The translations under genes and the position numbers were made by a program. Below are positions 35,625 through 45,663 of a stretch of DNA of 64,000 bases, one piece after another (position 1 is the first letter of the stretch; each line of letters opens with the position of its first letter). Where the stretch lies: NCBI GenBank assembly GCA_003053925.1, contig QBKD01000001.1:1-64000 (forward strand), read 5' to 3'. This stretch comes from Microbacteriaceae bacterium MWH-Ta3 (GTDB taxonomy: Bacteria > Actinomycetota > Actinomycetes > Actinomycetales > Microbacteriaceae). The notes beneath the pieces were generated by a model. It saw only the letters and a program-made list of their open reading frames with translations. It searched no databases and had not been told where the DNA came from.

Positions 35625-36932
35625 CTATCGGTTGAGGCGGGCGGTTACGGCATCGCCGTGAGCGGGAAGGTTTTCGGCACGGGCAAACGTGACAATCGCG
35701 TCGCCGATCTCGCGCAGAGCGGATTCCGAGTAGGTCACAGTCTGCCGTGGGCGCAGGAATGTGTACGCGCCCAACGCGCTGGCGTGGCGGGCGTGTCCGT
35801 GCGTCGGCAGGACATGATTCGATCCGGCGAGGTAGTCCCCCAGCGACACCGGCGTAAACGAACCCACAAAAATTGCCCCCGCGTGGCGAACGCGCGCAGC
35901 CAGATCGGCGGCATTACGCGTGTGAATCTCGAGGTGTTCGGCTCCATACGCGTCGCTGATGACGAGAGCGACATCGAGGTTCGGCACGACAATAATGCGC
36001 GACTGTTCGCCCGCCAGGGCGGCAGCAACACGCTGTGCATGGGTGGCTACTGCGGCGCGCACCGCAACACGTTCGTTGACTGCGGCAGCAAAATCAGCGG
36101 AATCGGTGACGAGCACCGCACTCGCCGCCTCGTCATGTTCCGCCTGGGAAATCAAGTCTGCGGCAACGAAGTCGGGATCGGCCGAGTCGTCCGCGATGAT
36201 CATGATTTCAGTGGGCCCCGCCTCGGAGTCAATCCCGACGACGCCCGACACCGCACGCTTTGCGGCAGCGACAAACATGTTTCCCGGACCCGTAATGACC
36301 TGAACCGAACGCAACCCCAACTCGGGCACGCCGTAGGCCAGAGCACCGATGGCTCCTGCACCACCCACTGCATACACCTCGTCGACGCCCAGGATTGCCG
36401 CGACGGCAAGGATGGTGGGATGGACGGAACCGCCATGATCACGTTGGGGTGGCGAGACCAATGCGATGGACTCGACACCCGCGGCCTGAGCCGCGACGAC
36501 GTTCATGATGACGCTGGAGGGATACACCGCCTTGCCGCCGGGAACATAGAGCCCCACGCGTTCGACGGGAACCCAGTTCTGTTCGATAACGGCCCCGGGT
36601 GCAATCTCGGTGCGCTGCGATGCCGGCACCTGTGCCGCGGAACCACGCCGAACGCGGTCGATCGCGATATCGATTGCCGTGCGAAGCGAGGGATCCAGCG
36701 TGGCCAATGCAGCGTCAAATTCGGCGGGTTGCACACGCAACGATGTTGGTGCACCACCGTCAAAACGATCGGCGTGCTCGCGCAACGCCGTTTCGCCGCG
36801 GCGACGCACATCGTCGACTAATACTCGCGCGGCCTCGAAAACGGTATCGGGATCCAGAGCCGACCGTGGAACAAGCACACGTGCCTCGTCCGCCGTGAGG
36901 TTCGTTTCCGTCACCGAGAGTATGTTCAGCAT
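35625..36932 (-). CDS. hisD: histidinol dehydrogenase
   Basis: NAD-dependent enzyme that makes histidine from histidinol in two oxidations. The 435-residue protein shows [31 protein letters not shown] and [19 protein letters not shown], with catalytic His and Glu in the [12 protein letters not shown] and THGHARHAS regions. The start is the ATG at 36932, seven bases after TAGAAT; a start further upstream would overlap the dnaE end. No other his genes are adjacent. First gene of hisD-nrdR-pyrD. Confidence 0.95.
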   Translation of the reverse strand: MLNILSVTETNLTADEARVLVPRSALDPDTVFEAARVLVDDVRRRGETALREHADRFDGGAPTSLRVQPAEFDAALATLDPSLRTAIDIAIDRVRRGSAAQVPASQRTEIAPGAVIEQNWVPVERVGLYVPGGKAVYPSSVIMNVVAAQAAGVESIALVSPPQRDHGGSVHPTILAVAAILGVDEVYAVGGAGAIGALAYGVPELGLRSVQVITGPGNMFVAAAKRAVSGVVGIDSEAGPTEIMIIADDSADPDFVAADLISQAEHDEAASAVLVTDSADFAAAVNERVAVRAAVATHAQRVAAALAGEQSRIIVVPNLDVALVISDAYGAEHLEIHTRNAADLAARVRHAGAIFVGSFTPVSLGDYLAGSNHVLPTHGHARHASALGAYTFLRPRQTVTYSESALREIGDAIVTFARAENLPAHGDAVTARLNR

Positions 36933-36939
36933 TCCCACG

Positions 36940-36945
36940 ATTCTA
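36940..36945 (-). promoter_or_regulatory. -10 box of a leaderless promoter for hisD
   Basis: TAGAAT on the minus strand, seven bases before the ATG at 36932, lying in the 20-bp gap just after the dnaE stop. Confidence 0.6.
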
Positions 36946-36952
36946 CCGCGAC

Positions 36953-39900
36953 TCAATCGAAGCAATTCGGGCCGAGAATACGCTTGATCTCGGCGTACAG
37001 ATTGCCACTCGGTGTGACACGTTGTTCGAGTGCAAACACGCGTGTGCCGCTTGGCGTAAGGACGCGAAGTTCCACATCGACATCTCCAGAGTGGCGTGCC
37101 AATACGGCGGCAAGTTCAGCCATTCGCGATTCCGTCGTATGACGTTCGGGAATCGAAAACTTCACCACCGATACGGTTTCGTCGCGACTGGAATCCAGCG
37201 TGCGCACGTCAAAAACGCCCACCGATACTTCCGCTTCGCGCAGTCGAACGCGACCGCGCACCGCAACGATGGCGTCCTGGACCAGCGCATCCTTATTTTC
37301 CAGGTAACTCTTGCCCATCAGCGAAATCGTGATGTTGCCCGCGAGGTCCTCGAGAACTGCCATCGCGTAGGGATTACCAGAATTACGTGCAACGCGGTGT
37401 TCAACAGAGCGCAATAGACCCGCCAGGCGAATCGTATCCCCTTCGCGCGCTCCCTGCAGTTCGTAAATGACGTCCGATTCGGAATCCTCGTCGTCGCCCG
37501 CCACAATTTTTTCTTCAACGCGCAGCGTGGCAATCGGAAAGTCCGATTCCCGTGCCAGCATGCGGTCTAAGCCGTTCAGCGGGTGATCACTGACAAACTG
37601 ACCCAACATTTCCCGCTCGAATTCAAGTTTAATCTTCTTCGGCCATTCGGGACGTTCCGGAATCGCCTGAACGGGTTCGTCATACAGTTCCGCAAAGTCA
37701 AAGCCGATGTCACCCTTTGACGCGCCACGCTTGTCCTTTGCGGCCTCGTCCACCGCTGCCTCGTGAATTTCGAGGAGAGCCCGTCGGCTGTGCCCGAACC
37801 CGTCGAAAGCACCCGACTTAATCAAGGCTTCGACGGTTCGCTTGTTCAAAGCCTGGACAGGAACCTTCGACAGATAGTCGTAGAAGCCCTCGTAGGCTCC
37901 CAAGGTCGTTCGTGCCGACTCGATGTGCTCGGTCACCGCGACACCCACGTTACGAATCATTCCCAAACCAAAACGAACGTTATCGCCCACCGCAGCGAAG
38001 TTCACGCGCGATTCGTTGATGTCAGGCGGCAGAAGAGTCACGCCCATGCGCCGCGCCTCGACCATGTACATGCCGAGCTTTTCACGATCGTCGCGGACCG
38101 ATGTCAAGAGCGCCGCCAGGTACTCGGCCGGATAGTGGGCCTTCAGATAGGCGGTGAAATAGGACACCACACCATACGCAGCCGAGTGCGACTTGTTGAA
38201 GGCGTAATCCGAGAAGGGAACGAGGATCTCCCACAGAGCCTTTGTGGCCTCCATCGAATATCCGCGCTCGAGCATTCCCGCCGAGAACGGCGCGAATTCT
38301 TGGTCGAGAATCTCCTTCTTCTTCTTGCCCATAGCGCGGCGCAGCAAATCGGCCTGGGCAAGCGTGTATCCCGCGACGATGCGTGCGATTTCCATGACCT
38401 GCTCTTGGTACACGATTAGGCCGTAGGTGGGTTGTAGAACGGGAGCCAGCGAATCCTTGAGCTCGGGGTGGATGGGCACGATTTCTTGCAAATTATTTTT
38501 GCGCAGCGCATAGTTGTTGTGAGAATCCGCACCCATAGGCCCGGGACGGTACAACGCAAGAACGGCCGAAATATCTTCGAAGCTGTCGGGCTTCATCTTG
38601 CGCAGGAGGTCACGCATGGGCGGTGAATCCAACTGGAAAATTCCCAGCGTTTCACCCGTCGACAACAATTCGAACACGCCTGGATCGTCAAACGGAAGGT
38701 CTTCGAGAACAAGGTCGATTCCGCGATTGGCCTTGATGTTCTCGAGGGCGTCGTCGAGGATGTCGAGGTTGCGCAGACCCAAAAAGTCCATCTTGACGAG
38801 GCCCAACTCTTCACACGACGGATAGTCAAACTGCGTGATGATCTGGCCGTCGGAATCGCGCATCATGAGCGGAACAATGTCGCCCAACGGCTTGCTCGAC
38901 ATGATGACACCAGCGGCATGGACACCCGTATTGCGCTTGATTTTTTCCATGCCACGGGCAGATTCGTAGGCAATCTTGGCCTGAGGATCGAGCTCGACGA
39001 CCTCGCGGAATCCCGCGGCCTCTTTGTAGCGGGGGTTTGCCGGGTCGAACAGTTCGTTCAACGACATGTCCTTACCCAAAACGCTGGGCGGCATGGCCTT
39101 GGTCAGGCGGTCGCCCAATTCATAGGCAAAGCCGTGCACGCGCGAGGCATCCTTCAGAGCCTGCTTTGCCTTGATGACGTTGTAGGTCACGATCTGAGCG
39201 ACGTGATCACTTCCGTACTTTTCGGTCACATAGTGTTTGACCTCGTCGCGGCGACGTGGACCGAAGTCGATATCGAAGTCGGGAAGAGATTCACGTTCGG
39301 GGTTGAGGAATCGCTCGAACAGCAAACCGTGTTCCAGCGGGTCCAGATCGGTAATGCCCATGGCATAGGCGGCAATGGACCCCGCACCCGAACCACGACC
39401 GGGGCCTACGCGAATGCCGTTGTCCCGCGCCCAACGGATGAAGTCGGCAACGACAAGGTAATATCCGGGGAAACCCTTGCTGGTTATGACACCGATTTCG
39501 TACTCCGCACGTTGGCGAACTTCATCGGTAATTCCTGCCGGATAACGACGATCCAACCCGGCCCAGACCTCGCGCACGAAAAGACTGTCTTCCGTTTCGC
39601 CCTCGGGCGCAGGGAAACGCGGCATGTAGTTGGCCGAGGTGTCGAAAGTCACGTCACACCGTTCGGCAATCAGCAACGTGTTATCGCACGCCGACGGCAA
39701 ATCGCGAAACAGCGACCGCATTTGCTCGGCCGACTTCAGGTAAAACTCGTTCGAGCCGAACTTGAAACGATCGGTATCTTCCAGCTTCGAACCGGTCTGA
39801 ACGCACAAAATGGCTTCGTGCGCCGTTGCATCGTGTGCGTGCGTGTAGTGCAGATCGTTGGTGGCAACGAGGGGGATACTCAAATCCTTTGCCAGTCGCA

Positions 39901-40507
39901 AAAGGTCCATCATCGATCGCTTCTCGATGTCGATGCCGTGATCCATGATTTCGACAAAGTAGTTATCGGGGCCCAGAATGTCACGCATTTCGGCTGCGGA
40001 CTGAAGCGCCAGGTCGTATTCACCGCGTCGTAATCGAGTTTGAACCTCACCACTCGCACAACCCGTGGTGGCGATAATGCCCTTGCCATATTGCGACAGC
40101 AACTCGCGGTCAAGGCGCGGCTTTTGGTAGTACCCCTCCAGATATCCCGCCGACGACAATCGGAACAGATTGTGCATGCCCTCGGTGGTTTCCGCCAGAA
40201 GCGTCATGTGTGTGTAAGCACCTGCACCCGAGATGTCATCCTCGCGGTCGCCACCCCAGCGAACAGGCTTCTTGTGTAGTCGACCTTCGGGGGCTGAATA
40301 AGCTTCCAACCCAATGATGGGCTTGATGCCCGCCTTGGTCGCTTTCTTCCAAAATTCGAACGCACCGAACATGTTCCCGTGATCGGTAATAGCCAATGCA
40401 GGCATGCCCTGTCGCACGGCTTCGGCAATTGCGTCATCAATTCGCGCCGCGCCATCCAACATCGAATTATCGGTGTGAACGTGCAAATGGACGAACGAAT
40501 CTGCCAC
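36953..40507 (-). CDS. dnaE: DNA polymerase III alpha subunit (replicative)
   Basis: Main replicative polymerase, 1184 residues, normal length for DnaE1. It starts with a PHP domain (FVHLHVHTDNSMLDGAARID), then the polymerase palm with GPGRGSGAGSIAAYAMGITD and the catalytic acids in LPDFDIDFGPRRRDEV, the fingers, the helix-hairpin-helix region and a C-terminal OB-fold. The GTG start follows AAGGAG. A 15-bp palindrome sits in the presumed leader. Its 3' end abuts the hisD promoter. Confidence 0.97.
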   Translation of the reverse strand: MADSFVHLHVHTDNSMLDGAARIDDAIAEAVRQGMPALAITDHGNMFGAFEFWKKATKAGIKPIIGLEAYSAPEGRLHKKPVRWGGDREDDISGAGAYTHMTLLAETTEGMHNLFRLSSAGYLEGYYQKPRLDRELLSQYGKGIIATTGCASGEVQTRLRRGEYDLALQSAAEMRDILGPDNYFVEIMDHGIDIEKRSMMDLLRLAKDLSIPLVATNDLHYTHAHDATAHEAILCVQTGSKLEDTDRFKFGSNEFYLKSAEQMRSLFRDLPSACDNTLLIAERCDVTFDTSANYMPRFPAPEGETEDSLFVREVWAGLDRRYPAGITDEVRQRAEYEIGVITSKGFPGYYLVVADFIRWARDNGIRVGPGRGSGAGSIAAYAMGITDLDPLEHGLLFERFLNPERESLPDFDIDFGPRRRDEVKHYVTEKYGSDHVAQIVTYNVIKAKQALKDASRVHGFAYELGDRLTKAMPPSVLGKDMSLNELFDPANPRYKEAAGFREVVELDPQAKIAYESARGMEKIKRNTGVHAAGVIMSSKPLGDIVPLMMRDSDGQIITQFDYPSCEELGLVKMDFLGLRNLDILDDALENIKANRGIDLVLEDLPFDDPGVFELLSTGETLGIFQLDSPPMRDLLRKMKPDSFEDISAVLALYRPGPMGADSHNNYALRKNNLQEIVPIHPELKDSLAPVLQPTYGLIVYQEQVMEIARIVAGYTLAQADLLRRAMGKKKKEILDQEFAPFSAGMLERGYSMEATKALWEILVPFSDYAFNKSHSAAYGVVSYFTAYLKAHYPAEYLAALLTSVRDDREKLGMYMVEARRMGVTLLPPDINESRVNFAAVGDNVRFGLGMIRNVGVAVTEHIESARTTLGAYEGFYDYLSKVPVQALNKRTVEALIKSGAFDGFGHSRRALLEIHEAAVDEAAKDKRGASKGDIGFDFAELYDEPVQAIPERPEWPKKIKLEFEREMLGQFVSDHPLNGLDRMLARESDFPIATLRVEEKIVAGDDEDSESDVIYELQGAREGDTIRLAGLLRSVEHRVARNSGNPYAMAVLEDLAGNITISLMGKSYLENKDALVQDAIVAVRGRVRLREAEVSVGVFDVRTLDSSRDETVSVVKFSIPERHTTESRMAELAAVLARHSGDVDVELRVLTPSGTRVFALEQRVTPSGNLYAEIKRILGPNCFD

Positions 40508-40519
40508 AAAATCTCCTTG

Positions 40520-40534
40520 ACTGGGACTCCCAGT
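40520..40534. promoter_or_regulatory. 15-bp palindrome in the dnaE leader
   Basis: ACTGGGA-C-TCCCAGT is a perfect inverted repeat 12 bp before the dnaE GTG and just downstream of a TAAACT -10-like box (40533-40538, minus strand). It could be an operator or an RNA hairpin near the ribosome binding site. Confidence 0.4.
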
Positions 40535-40565
40535 TTATGCGGCGGAGCGCCGCCGGTCGTGCGTA

Positions 40566-41489
40566 CTAGTGCGCGTCGAGGATGTCGAGGGCGCCCTGCA
40601 AGTCCGCCGGATACGGCGCCGAAACTTCGACGACCTCGCCCGTGACGGGGTGATCGAACACCAGCCGAACAGCGTGTAGCCACTGGCGCGTGAGGCCCAG
40701 ACGAGCACCCAGCGTGGGGTCTGCTCCGTACAGGGTGTCCCCGACTAGCGGATGCCGATGTGCGGACATATGAACCCGGATTTGGTGTGTACGACCGGTC
40801 TCCAAATCGATTCGGAGCAGCGATGCCGCGGTGTACGCCTCGATCGTTTCATAATGCGTCACGGCATGGCGCCCGTCGCTGATCACGGCAAATTTCCACG
40901 CGGAACCGGGGTGTCGCCCCAGAGGCGCATCAATCGTTCCCGACGAGGGGTCGGGATGCCCCTGAACGAGTGCGTGATATTCCTTGGACACCTCACGGTT
41001 GCGGAACTTATCCTTCATGACCGAATACGCGATCTCACTTTTTGCCACGATCATGAGGCCGCTAGTTCCCACATCCAGTCGATGAACAATGCCCTGGCGC
41101 TCGGGCGGACCCGATGTCGAGATGCGATAGCCTGCGCCGACGAGAGCACCAACAACCGTATCCCCCTCCCATCCCAACGAGGGATGAGCCGCGAGGAATG
41201 GGGGTTTGTCGACAATCACGATGTGGTCGTCGTCATAGACGATGGCCATCTCGGGGATGACCGCCGAGACAACGGTGGGCTCTTTTTTGTCCGACCACGT
41301 GACCGATAGCAGAGAATTCGCCGACACCCGATCGGATTTCCCCACGCGTCGACCATCAATTTCCACGCCACCGGCATCAACGATTTCGGCCGCGAAGGTA
41401 CGCGAGAAACCCATCACTTTCGACAGCGCACTGTCAACGCGCTCCCCCACAACACCATCGGGGACGGGAATTACGCGGTGATGTGACAC
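40566..41489 (-). CDS. rluD: RluA/RluD-family 23S rRNA pseudouridine synthase
   Basis: Converts uridines to pseudouridine in large-subunit rRNA. The 307-residue protein has an N-terminal S4-like domain (about 12-75) and the catalytic domain with [13 protein letters not shown] (Asp139), KEYHALVQG and [12 protein letters not shown]. The target position cannot be proved from sequence. In many relatives lspA lies between divIVA and this gene; here only 5 bp separate it from divIVA. Confidence 0.88.
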   Translation of the reverse strand: MSHHRVIPVPDGVVGERVDSALSKVMGFSRTFAAEIVDAGGVEIDGRRVGKSDRVSANSLLSVTWSDKKEPTVVSAVIPEMAIVYDDDHIVIVDKPPFLAAHPSLGWEGDTVVGALVGAGYRISTSGPPERQGIVHRLDVGTSGLMIVAKSEIAYSVMKDKFRNREVSKEYHALVQGHPDPSSGTIDAPLGRHPGSAWKFAVISDGRHAVTHYETIEAYTAASLLRIDLETGRTHQIRVHMSAHRHPLVGDTLYGADPTLGARLGLTRQWLHAVRLVFDHPVTGEVVEVSAPYPADLQGALDILDAH

Positions 41490-41494
41490 CCGAA

Positions 41495-42067
41495 CTATTC
41501 GGCGGAATCGCCGGCGTCGGCGGGTTCGCTGCGGACCAATTCGTTCAACTGGGTTTCCAGGAACTGCTTCAGGTGTGTGCGGTAATCGCGTTCGAAGCCC
41601 TTGAGCTCTTCAATGCGGCGCTCGATAAGGATTCGTTCCTGATCGAGTTCGTTTATGCGGATGCGCTGTTGCGCCTCGGCTTCCTGCACAATGCGCTCGG
41701 CCTCAGTCTTGGCATCGTTGACCAAACGCTCACGCTCGTCCAGACCCTCCTGGACGTGCTGGTCGTGCAACTTGCGCGCAAGCTGTAGGAACTGGCTCGA
41801 GGTTGCTGCCTCGGCTTCCACGGACAGTGCACTGACGGGAGCGGCCGTTACAACAGGTGCATCAGACGATGCTGCACGCTGCAATTCCTGGATGCGCGCC
41901 TCGGCGGCAACGAGGCGCTGACGGGCTTCTTCCAGACCGGCACGATCCTCGCGCATCTGCGCAACAATGAGGTCAAGAAATTCTTCGACCTCGTCCTGGT
42001 CGTACCCTTCGCGGAACTTCGTCGATTGGAACTGCTTGTTGACGACGTCTTCTGCGGTCAGCGTCAT
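41495..42067 (-). CDS. divIVA: DivIVA/Wag31 polar growth protein
   Basis: Coiled-coil scaffold at cell poles that directs actinobacterial tip growth. The 190-residue protein has the N-terminal lipid-binding domain ([30 protein letters not shown]), a coiled coil (about 35-65), a short Ala/Val linker, and a second long coiled coil (about 88-180). The length is at the short end. It follows yggT with a 37-bp gap. Wag31 phosphorylation by PASTA kinases is known in mycobacteria; the PknB-like kinase at 60478 is a candidate. Confidence 0.93.
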   Translation of the reverse strand: MTLTAEDVVNKQFQSTKFREGYDQDEVEEFLDLIVAQMREDRAGLEEARQRLVAAEARIQELQRAASSDAPVVTAAPVSALSVEAEAATSSQFLQLARKLHDQHVQEGLDERERLVNDAKTEAERIVQEAEAQQRIRINELDQERILIERRIEELKGFERDYRTHLKQFLETQLNELVRSEPADAGDSAE

Positions 42068-42104
42068 GGCTGTGCCTCTTTCTCGTGAAACGTAGAGTTA
42101 CAGA

Positions 42105-42398
42105 CTACAACGCCGTGGCGGAGGGAATAAAGGCGGAGACGAAATACGTGAGCAAGAGCAGTACGGTCCACGATAAATCGATGGCTCCGCCTCCGATGCG
42201 AACGGGCTTAATCACCGTGCGAACGGCGCGCAAGGGCGGATCGGTGACGGTAAATACTGCTTCGGCAAGAAATAAGAGCGCGCCACGGGGTCGCCAGTCA
42301 GGTTTGAGAACACGCATCCAGTCCAGAACGAGCCGGCCCCAGAGGAACAGGGTGAAAATCGTCAGCGCGAGATTCAGAACAAAAAAGAGGATGTTCAT
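42105..42398 (-). CDS. YggT family membrane protein
   Basis: A 97-residue protein with two membrane helices and the conserved central segment LFLWGRLVLDWMRVLKPDW. The family is regularly found between sepF and divIVA and may help envelope or osmotic functions; the mechanism is unknown. Its ATG overlaps the sepF stop by one base (TAATG). Confidence 0.88.
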   Translation of the reverse strand: MNILFFVLNLALTIFTLFLWGRLVLDWMRVLKPDWRPRGALLFLAEAVFTVTDPPLRAVRTVIKPVRIGGGAIDLSWTVLLLLTYFVSAFIPSATAL

Positions 42399-42886
42399 TA
42401 GTCAAGCAACGACGAGTCGGTTCCTGTGAAACCTTCTTCGGTGTGCGCGTCCTGAACCAGGTCCATGCCCGCCGGAGTCAACATATACACCTTGCCCGAT
42501 ACGCGGTTGATGTCGCCATCGAGGCCCTTCACCAGGCCGGACAGGAAGTCAATCATGCGCCGCACTTCGTGATCCTGCAGGGTTCCCAGATCGATGACCA
42601 TGGGCGAACCTTCGCGGAAAGTGAGTGCAATGCCTTCGGCCTCGGCATATCTCGTGGGACGAACCTGGTGGATTGTCGCAAAAGCCGGTTCCGAGTAACC
42701 ACCGCGGCTCGGCGCACGCATGCTGGAAATAAAACCATTCGACGGTGCGGCGGGCTGCGCAGCACGCGCAGGCTGACGCACGGGAGCCGCGGCACGTGAC
42801 TCGACAGGAGCGAGGTTACGCGCGGCCGAAGGCTGACCCTCTGCCTCGGGTGCAGCAAGCCCGAAATATACCAACGCTTTCTTCAC
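42398..42886 (-). CDS. sepF: cell division protein SepF
   Basis: Membrane anchor for FtsZ, essential in actinobacteria lacking FtsA and ZipA. The 162-residue protein has a short N-terminal region, a Pro/Ala linker and the SepF domain from about residue 70 (RPTRYAEAEGIALTFREGSP, VIDLGTLQDHEVRRMIDFLSG). The GTG start follows AGGAGG. The first residues MKKALVYFGLA take the place of the usual amphipathic membrane-binding helix and are short here. Confidence 0.93.
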   Translation of the reverse strand: MKKALVYFGLAAPEAEGQPSAARNLAPVESRAAAPVRQPARAAQPAAPSNGFISSMRAPSRGGYSEPAFATIHQVRPTRYAEAEGIALTFREGSPMVIDLGTLQDHEVRRMIDFLSGLVKGLDGDINRVSGKVYMLTPAGMDLVQDAHTEEGFTGTDSSLLD

Positions 42887-42916
42887 GGTAAACCTCCTGT
42901 TGTGTCTGTCAAAAAT

Positions 42917-43591
42917 CTAACCCACAGCGGGGCGATTGCCCGTGATTGCGGTACCGATTCGCAGGTGTGTCGCACCGTAGCGCAGAGCTACCTGCCAGTC
43001 GTTGCTCATGCCGGCCGAGATGTCCGTTGCACCAGGATGCACAGTCGCAAGAATCCCCGACAATCGCTGCAGTTCGGCAAAGGCGTGGTCGGCACTGCCC
43101 GTCAGCGGCGCAACTGCCATGACACCTCTCAAGGTGATGGCGGGAACTTCAGTGATGAGTGCGGCGAGCTCGAGTAGCGCGGTCTCCCCCATCACACCGC
43201 CACGAGCCGGGTCGTCGGTGAGGTTGACCTCGATAAAGCCGTCAACGTGCGATTCCGATGTGCGCAAGGCCGCGACAACACTGGGTCGATCCAACGAATG
43301 AAGAACCGAGGCGTACTGTGCGATGGCTTTCGCCTTGTTGCTTTGAATCTGGCCCACAAAGTGCCATCGGATTGTGTCATCGCCGATTTCCGCAACTTTG
43401 GGTGCAGCATCCTGATGCCGACTCTCGCCAAAGTCCCGGGCGCCTGCCTCAATAAGCTCGCGCACGAGCGACGCAGGATGGAACTTCGTGACGGTCACCA
43501 GAGTAACGTCGTCGGGATTGCGCCCCAACGTTTCACATTCCGCGTCGATGGCGGCGCGCACCGCGCGCCACCGCTCGGCGACTGTGGTCAT
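42917..43591 (-). CDS. yggS: YggS/PROSC family pyridoxal phosphate homeostasis protein
   Basis: PLP-binding protein without known catalytic turnover, thought to buffer PLP. The 224-residue TIM-barrel protein has VTVTKFHPAS with the PLP Lys, FGESRHQDAAPK, and WHFVGQIQSNKAK. The end GMSNDWQVALRYGATHLRIGTAITG is diagnostic. The ATG overlaps the ftsZ stop (TAATG). The pgeF-like gene that usually lies between ftsZ and yggS is absent. Confidence 0.92.
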   Translation of the reverse strand: MTTVAERWRAVRAAIDAECETLGRNPDDVTLVTVTKFHPASLVRELIEAGARDFGESRHQDAAPKVAEIGDDTIRWHFVGQIQSNKAKAIAQYASVLHSLDRPSVVAALRTSESHVDGFIEVNLTDDPARGGVMGETALLELAALITEVPAITLRGVMAVAPLTGSADHAFAELQRLSGILATVHPGATDISAGMSNDWQVALRYGATHLRIGTAITGNRPAVG

Positions 43592-44757
43592 TACTTCAGA
43601 AATTCTGGCAAATCGTAACGGTCATCCGCATCGTCAAATTGGCTAGGAATCGTGGGAACCTCGCCCGATGCGTACGTGGGAAGCGGCGCAACCGCAGGGA
43701 TCTGCTGCGACACTGCGACAGCGGGGACCGCCGTGGTGTCGTGAGCGTCGCGCGCGACTTCCTCGTCAAAGGTTGCAAAGCTGGGCAGCGGATCGCGCGG
43801 GGCCGAGGGCTCACTACCGTCAAATCCCGCGGCAATGACTGTCACACGAACTTCATCACCCAGTGTGTCGTCGATCGACATACCGAAAATCACGTTGGCA
43901 TCGGGGTGGACAACCTCGGTGATGAGCGATGCGGCCTCGTTGATTTCATGGATTCCGAGGTTCGAACCACCCTGAATCGACAGCAGTACTCCCTTGGCGC
44001 CATCGATGGTGATGTCCAACAGGGGCGATGCGATCGCAGCCTCGGTCGCCTTCACGGCACGCTCGGCGCCGCGGGCGGTACCAATACCCATGAGAGCGGT
44101 TCCACCATCCTGCATGACCGAACGGACGTCGGCGAAGTCCAGGTTAATCAGACCCGGGTTCGTGATCAGGTCAGAGATTCCTTGCACACCCGACATCAGT
44201 ACCTCGTCGGCGATGGCGAATGCTTCCGGTGCGGAAATGGCACGGTCCGCGATTGCCAGGAGGCGGTCGTTGGGGACAACGATGAGCGTGTCGACCTCGT
44301 TGGCGAGCTTCGCAATGCCTGATTCGGCCTGCTCCCGCCGGCGACGTGCCTCGAAGCTGAATGGCTTGGTCACAACACCGACCGTCAACGCACCGATGGA
44401 CTTGGCAATGCGGGCCACAACGGGCGCCCCACCGGTTCCGGTTCCGCCACCCTCACCTGCGGTTACGAACACCAGATCAGCACCGGCCAGGCATTCTTCG
44501 ATCTCCTGTGCGTGGTCTTCGGCGGCACGACGACCCACTTCGGGGTCGGCTCCTGCACCAAGTCCTCGCGTGATTTCCCGTCCGACATCGAGCTTGACAT
44601 CCGCCTCGCTCATGACGAGAGCCTGCGCGTCGGTGTTGATGGCGATGAACTCGACACCCCGAATACCGGCCTCGATCATGCGGTTGATGGCGTTAACGCC
44701 ACCACCACCGACGCCGACGACCTTGATTACCGCGAGGTAATTGTGCGTTCCGGCCAT
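43591..44757 (-). CDS. ftsZ: cell division protein FtsZ
   Basis: Tubulin-like GTPase forming the division ring. The 388-residue protein has [17 protein letters not shown], the GTP signature GGGTGTG (103-109), the T7 loop [11 protein letters not shown] and a C-terminal tail ending [11 protein letters not shown], which is the presumed SepF/FtsW-binding peptide. The start is ATG 44757 with GGAGGG upstream; an ATG four codons earlier is in frame. A 117-bp spacer separates it from ftsQ and may hold its own promoter. Confidence 0.97.
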   Translation of the reverse strand: MAGTHNYLAVIKVVGVGGGGVNAINRMIEAGIRGVEFIAINTDAQALVMSEADVKLDVGREITRGLGAGADPEVGRRAAEDHAQEIEECLAGADLVFVTAGEGGGTGTGGAPVVARIAKSIGALTVGVVTKPFSFEARRRREQAESGIAKLANEVDTLIVVPNDRLLAIADRAISAPEAFAIADEVLMSGVQGISDLITNPGLINLDFADVRSVMQDGGTALMGIGTARGAERAVKATEAAIASPLLDITIDGAKGVLLSIQGGSNLGIHEINEAASLITEVVHPDANVIFGMSIDDTLGDEVRVTVIAAGFDGSEPSAPRDPLPSFATFDEEVARDAHDTTAVPAVAVSQQIPAVAPLPTYASGEVPTIPSQFDDADDRYDLPEFLK

Positions 44758-44874
44758 TGTGCCCTCCAACCTTCAGGTTTTACTTGAAGTCAAAACTATT
44801 TGCGCCCGTATCGGGCACAGAGAGAGTAGGTGCAGTCGACGGGAACTCGCGGAGGCGCTCCGCGTGTCGCACAA
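44758..44874 (-). other. ftsQ-ftsZ intergenic region with two hairpins
   Basis: Two perfect small inverted repeats occur: GCGGAG-GCG-CTCCGC (44849-44863), 11 bp after the ftsQ stop, and GCCCG-TAT-CGGGC (44804-44816). The first could attenuate transcription from the mur operon; neither has a T-run. A separate ftsZ promoter here is likely but not pinpointed. Confidence 0.4.
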
Positions 44875-45663
44875 TTACCGGCGAGGGCTAATGACGAGGC
44901 TATCCGGAGCCGAGACGTCGATGATGTACGAGCCCCCGTTTCGCGCGAGTGCCTCGACGGCAGATGCCAAGACGACCGCCTTGACATCGGATTTTTCGCC
45001 CGAACCCCACTGCACCTCGTGCTTCGAATCGCGCAGCGTGAATCGCACCGAATCGCGGGATGCTGCCGAAATTTCGTTGATTTGTCCGCGAAGCTCGGCG
45101 TTCAACGACAGCATCACATCAACCACTGCGCCGAAGGTGGCGTCTGAAGCCGACGTGACCTGCAGAATCGGCAGCGAGGCGGGCCGTTTCGCCGTGACCG
45201 CGATCGTGACGCCCGCGCTGTCCACAGTTTCGAAGGCGCCATCAACCGCGATAACGCCCAGCGGACGCCGTTCGACAACACGAATGATGAGCGTATGCGG
45301 CGGCACAATTTCCGTGGTGAACGATTCGATAACGGGCAGCTGCGCTAACTGCGTTTGAATCTTGTCAAAATTGACAAAGGCCAGTGGACTGCCAATTTGA
45401 TCATCGACTGTCGCAATGATGTGCTCGTCCGTGAGCGTCTTCGTCCCGACCACCTCAACCGTGGTGAGAGTCATGAGAGGCGAGACGACTATTCCCACGA
45501 CCAACACTATTGGAGCGACAACGGCCGCAACAATCACAGCAATGGTTCGCCGTCGGCGGCGGCTGCCTTCGGTAAAGCGGCGAACCTCGTCGCGTTCAAC
45601 CGCCGTGCGGCGACGGCGAATCTCGCGGGAGTCAGGCACCGCATGGGGAACCGGACGCTTCAT
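44875..45663 (-). CDS. ftsQ: cell division protein FtsQ
   Basis: Single-pass divisome protein linking early and late division steps. The 262-residue protein has a basic cytoplasmic N-terminus, one membrane helix (about 40-63), the POTRA domain (LTTVEVVGTKTLTDEHII, VERRPLGVIAVDG) and a beta domain. The ATG overlaps the murC stop by 4 bp. Confidence 0.92.
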   Translation of the reverse strand: MKRPVPHAVPDSREIRRRRTAVERDEVRRFTEGSRRRRRTIAVIVAAVVAPIVLVVGIVVSPLMTLTTVEVVGTKTLTDEHIIATVDDQIGSPLAFVNFDKIQTQLAQLPVIESFTTEIVPPHTLIIRVVERRPLGVIAVDGAFETVDSAGVTIAVTAKRPASLPILQVTSASDATFGAVVDVMLSLNAELRGQINEISAASRDSVRFTLRDSKHEVQWGSGEKSDVKAVVLASAVEALARNGGSYIIDVSAPDSLVISPRR

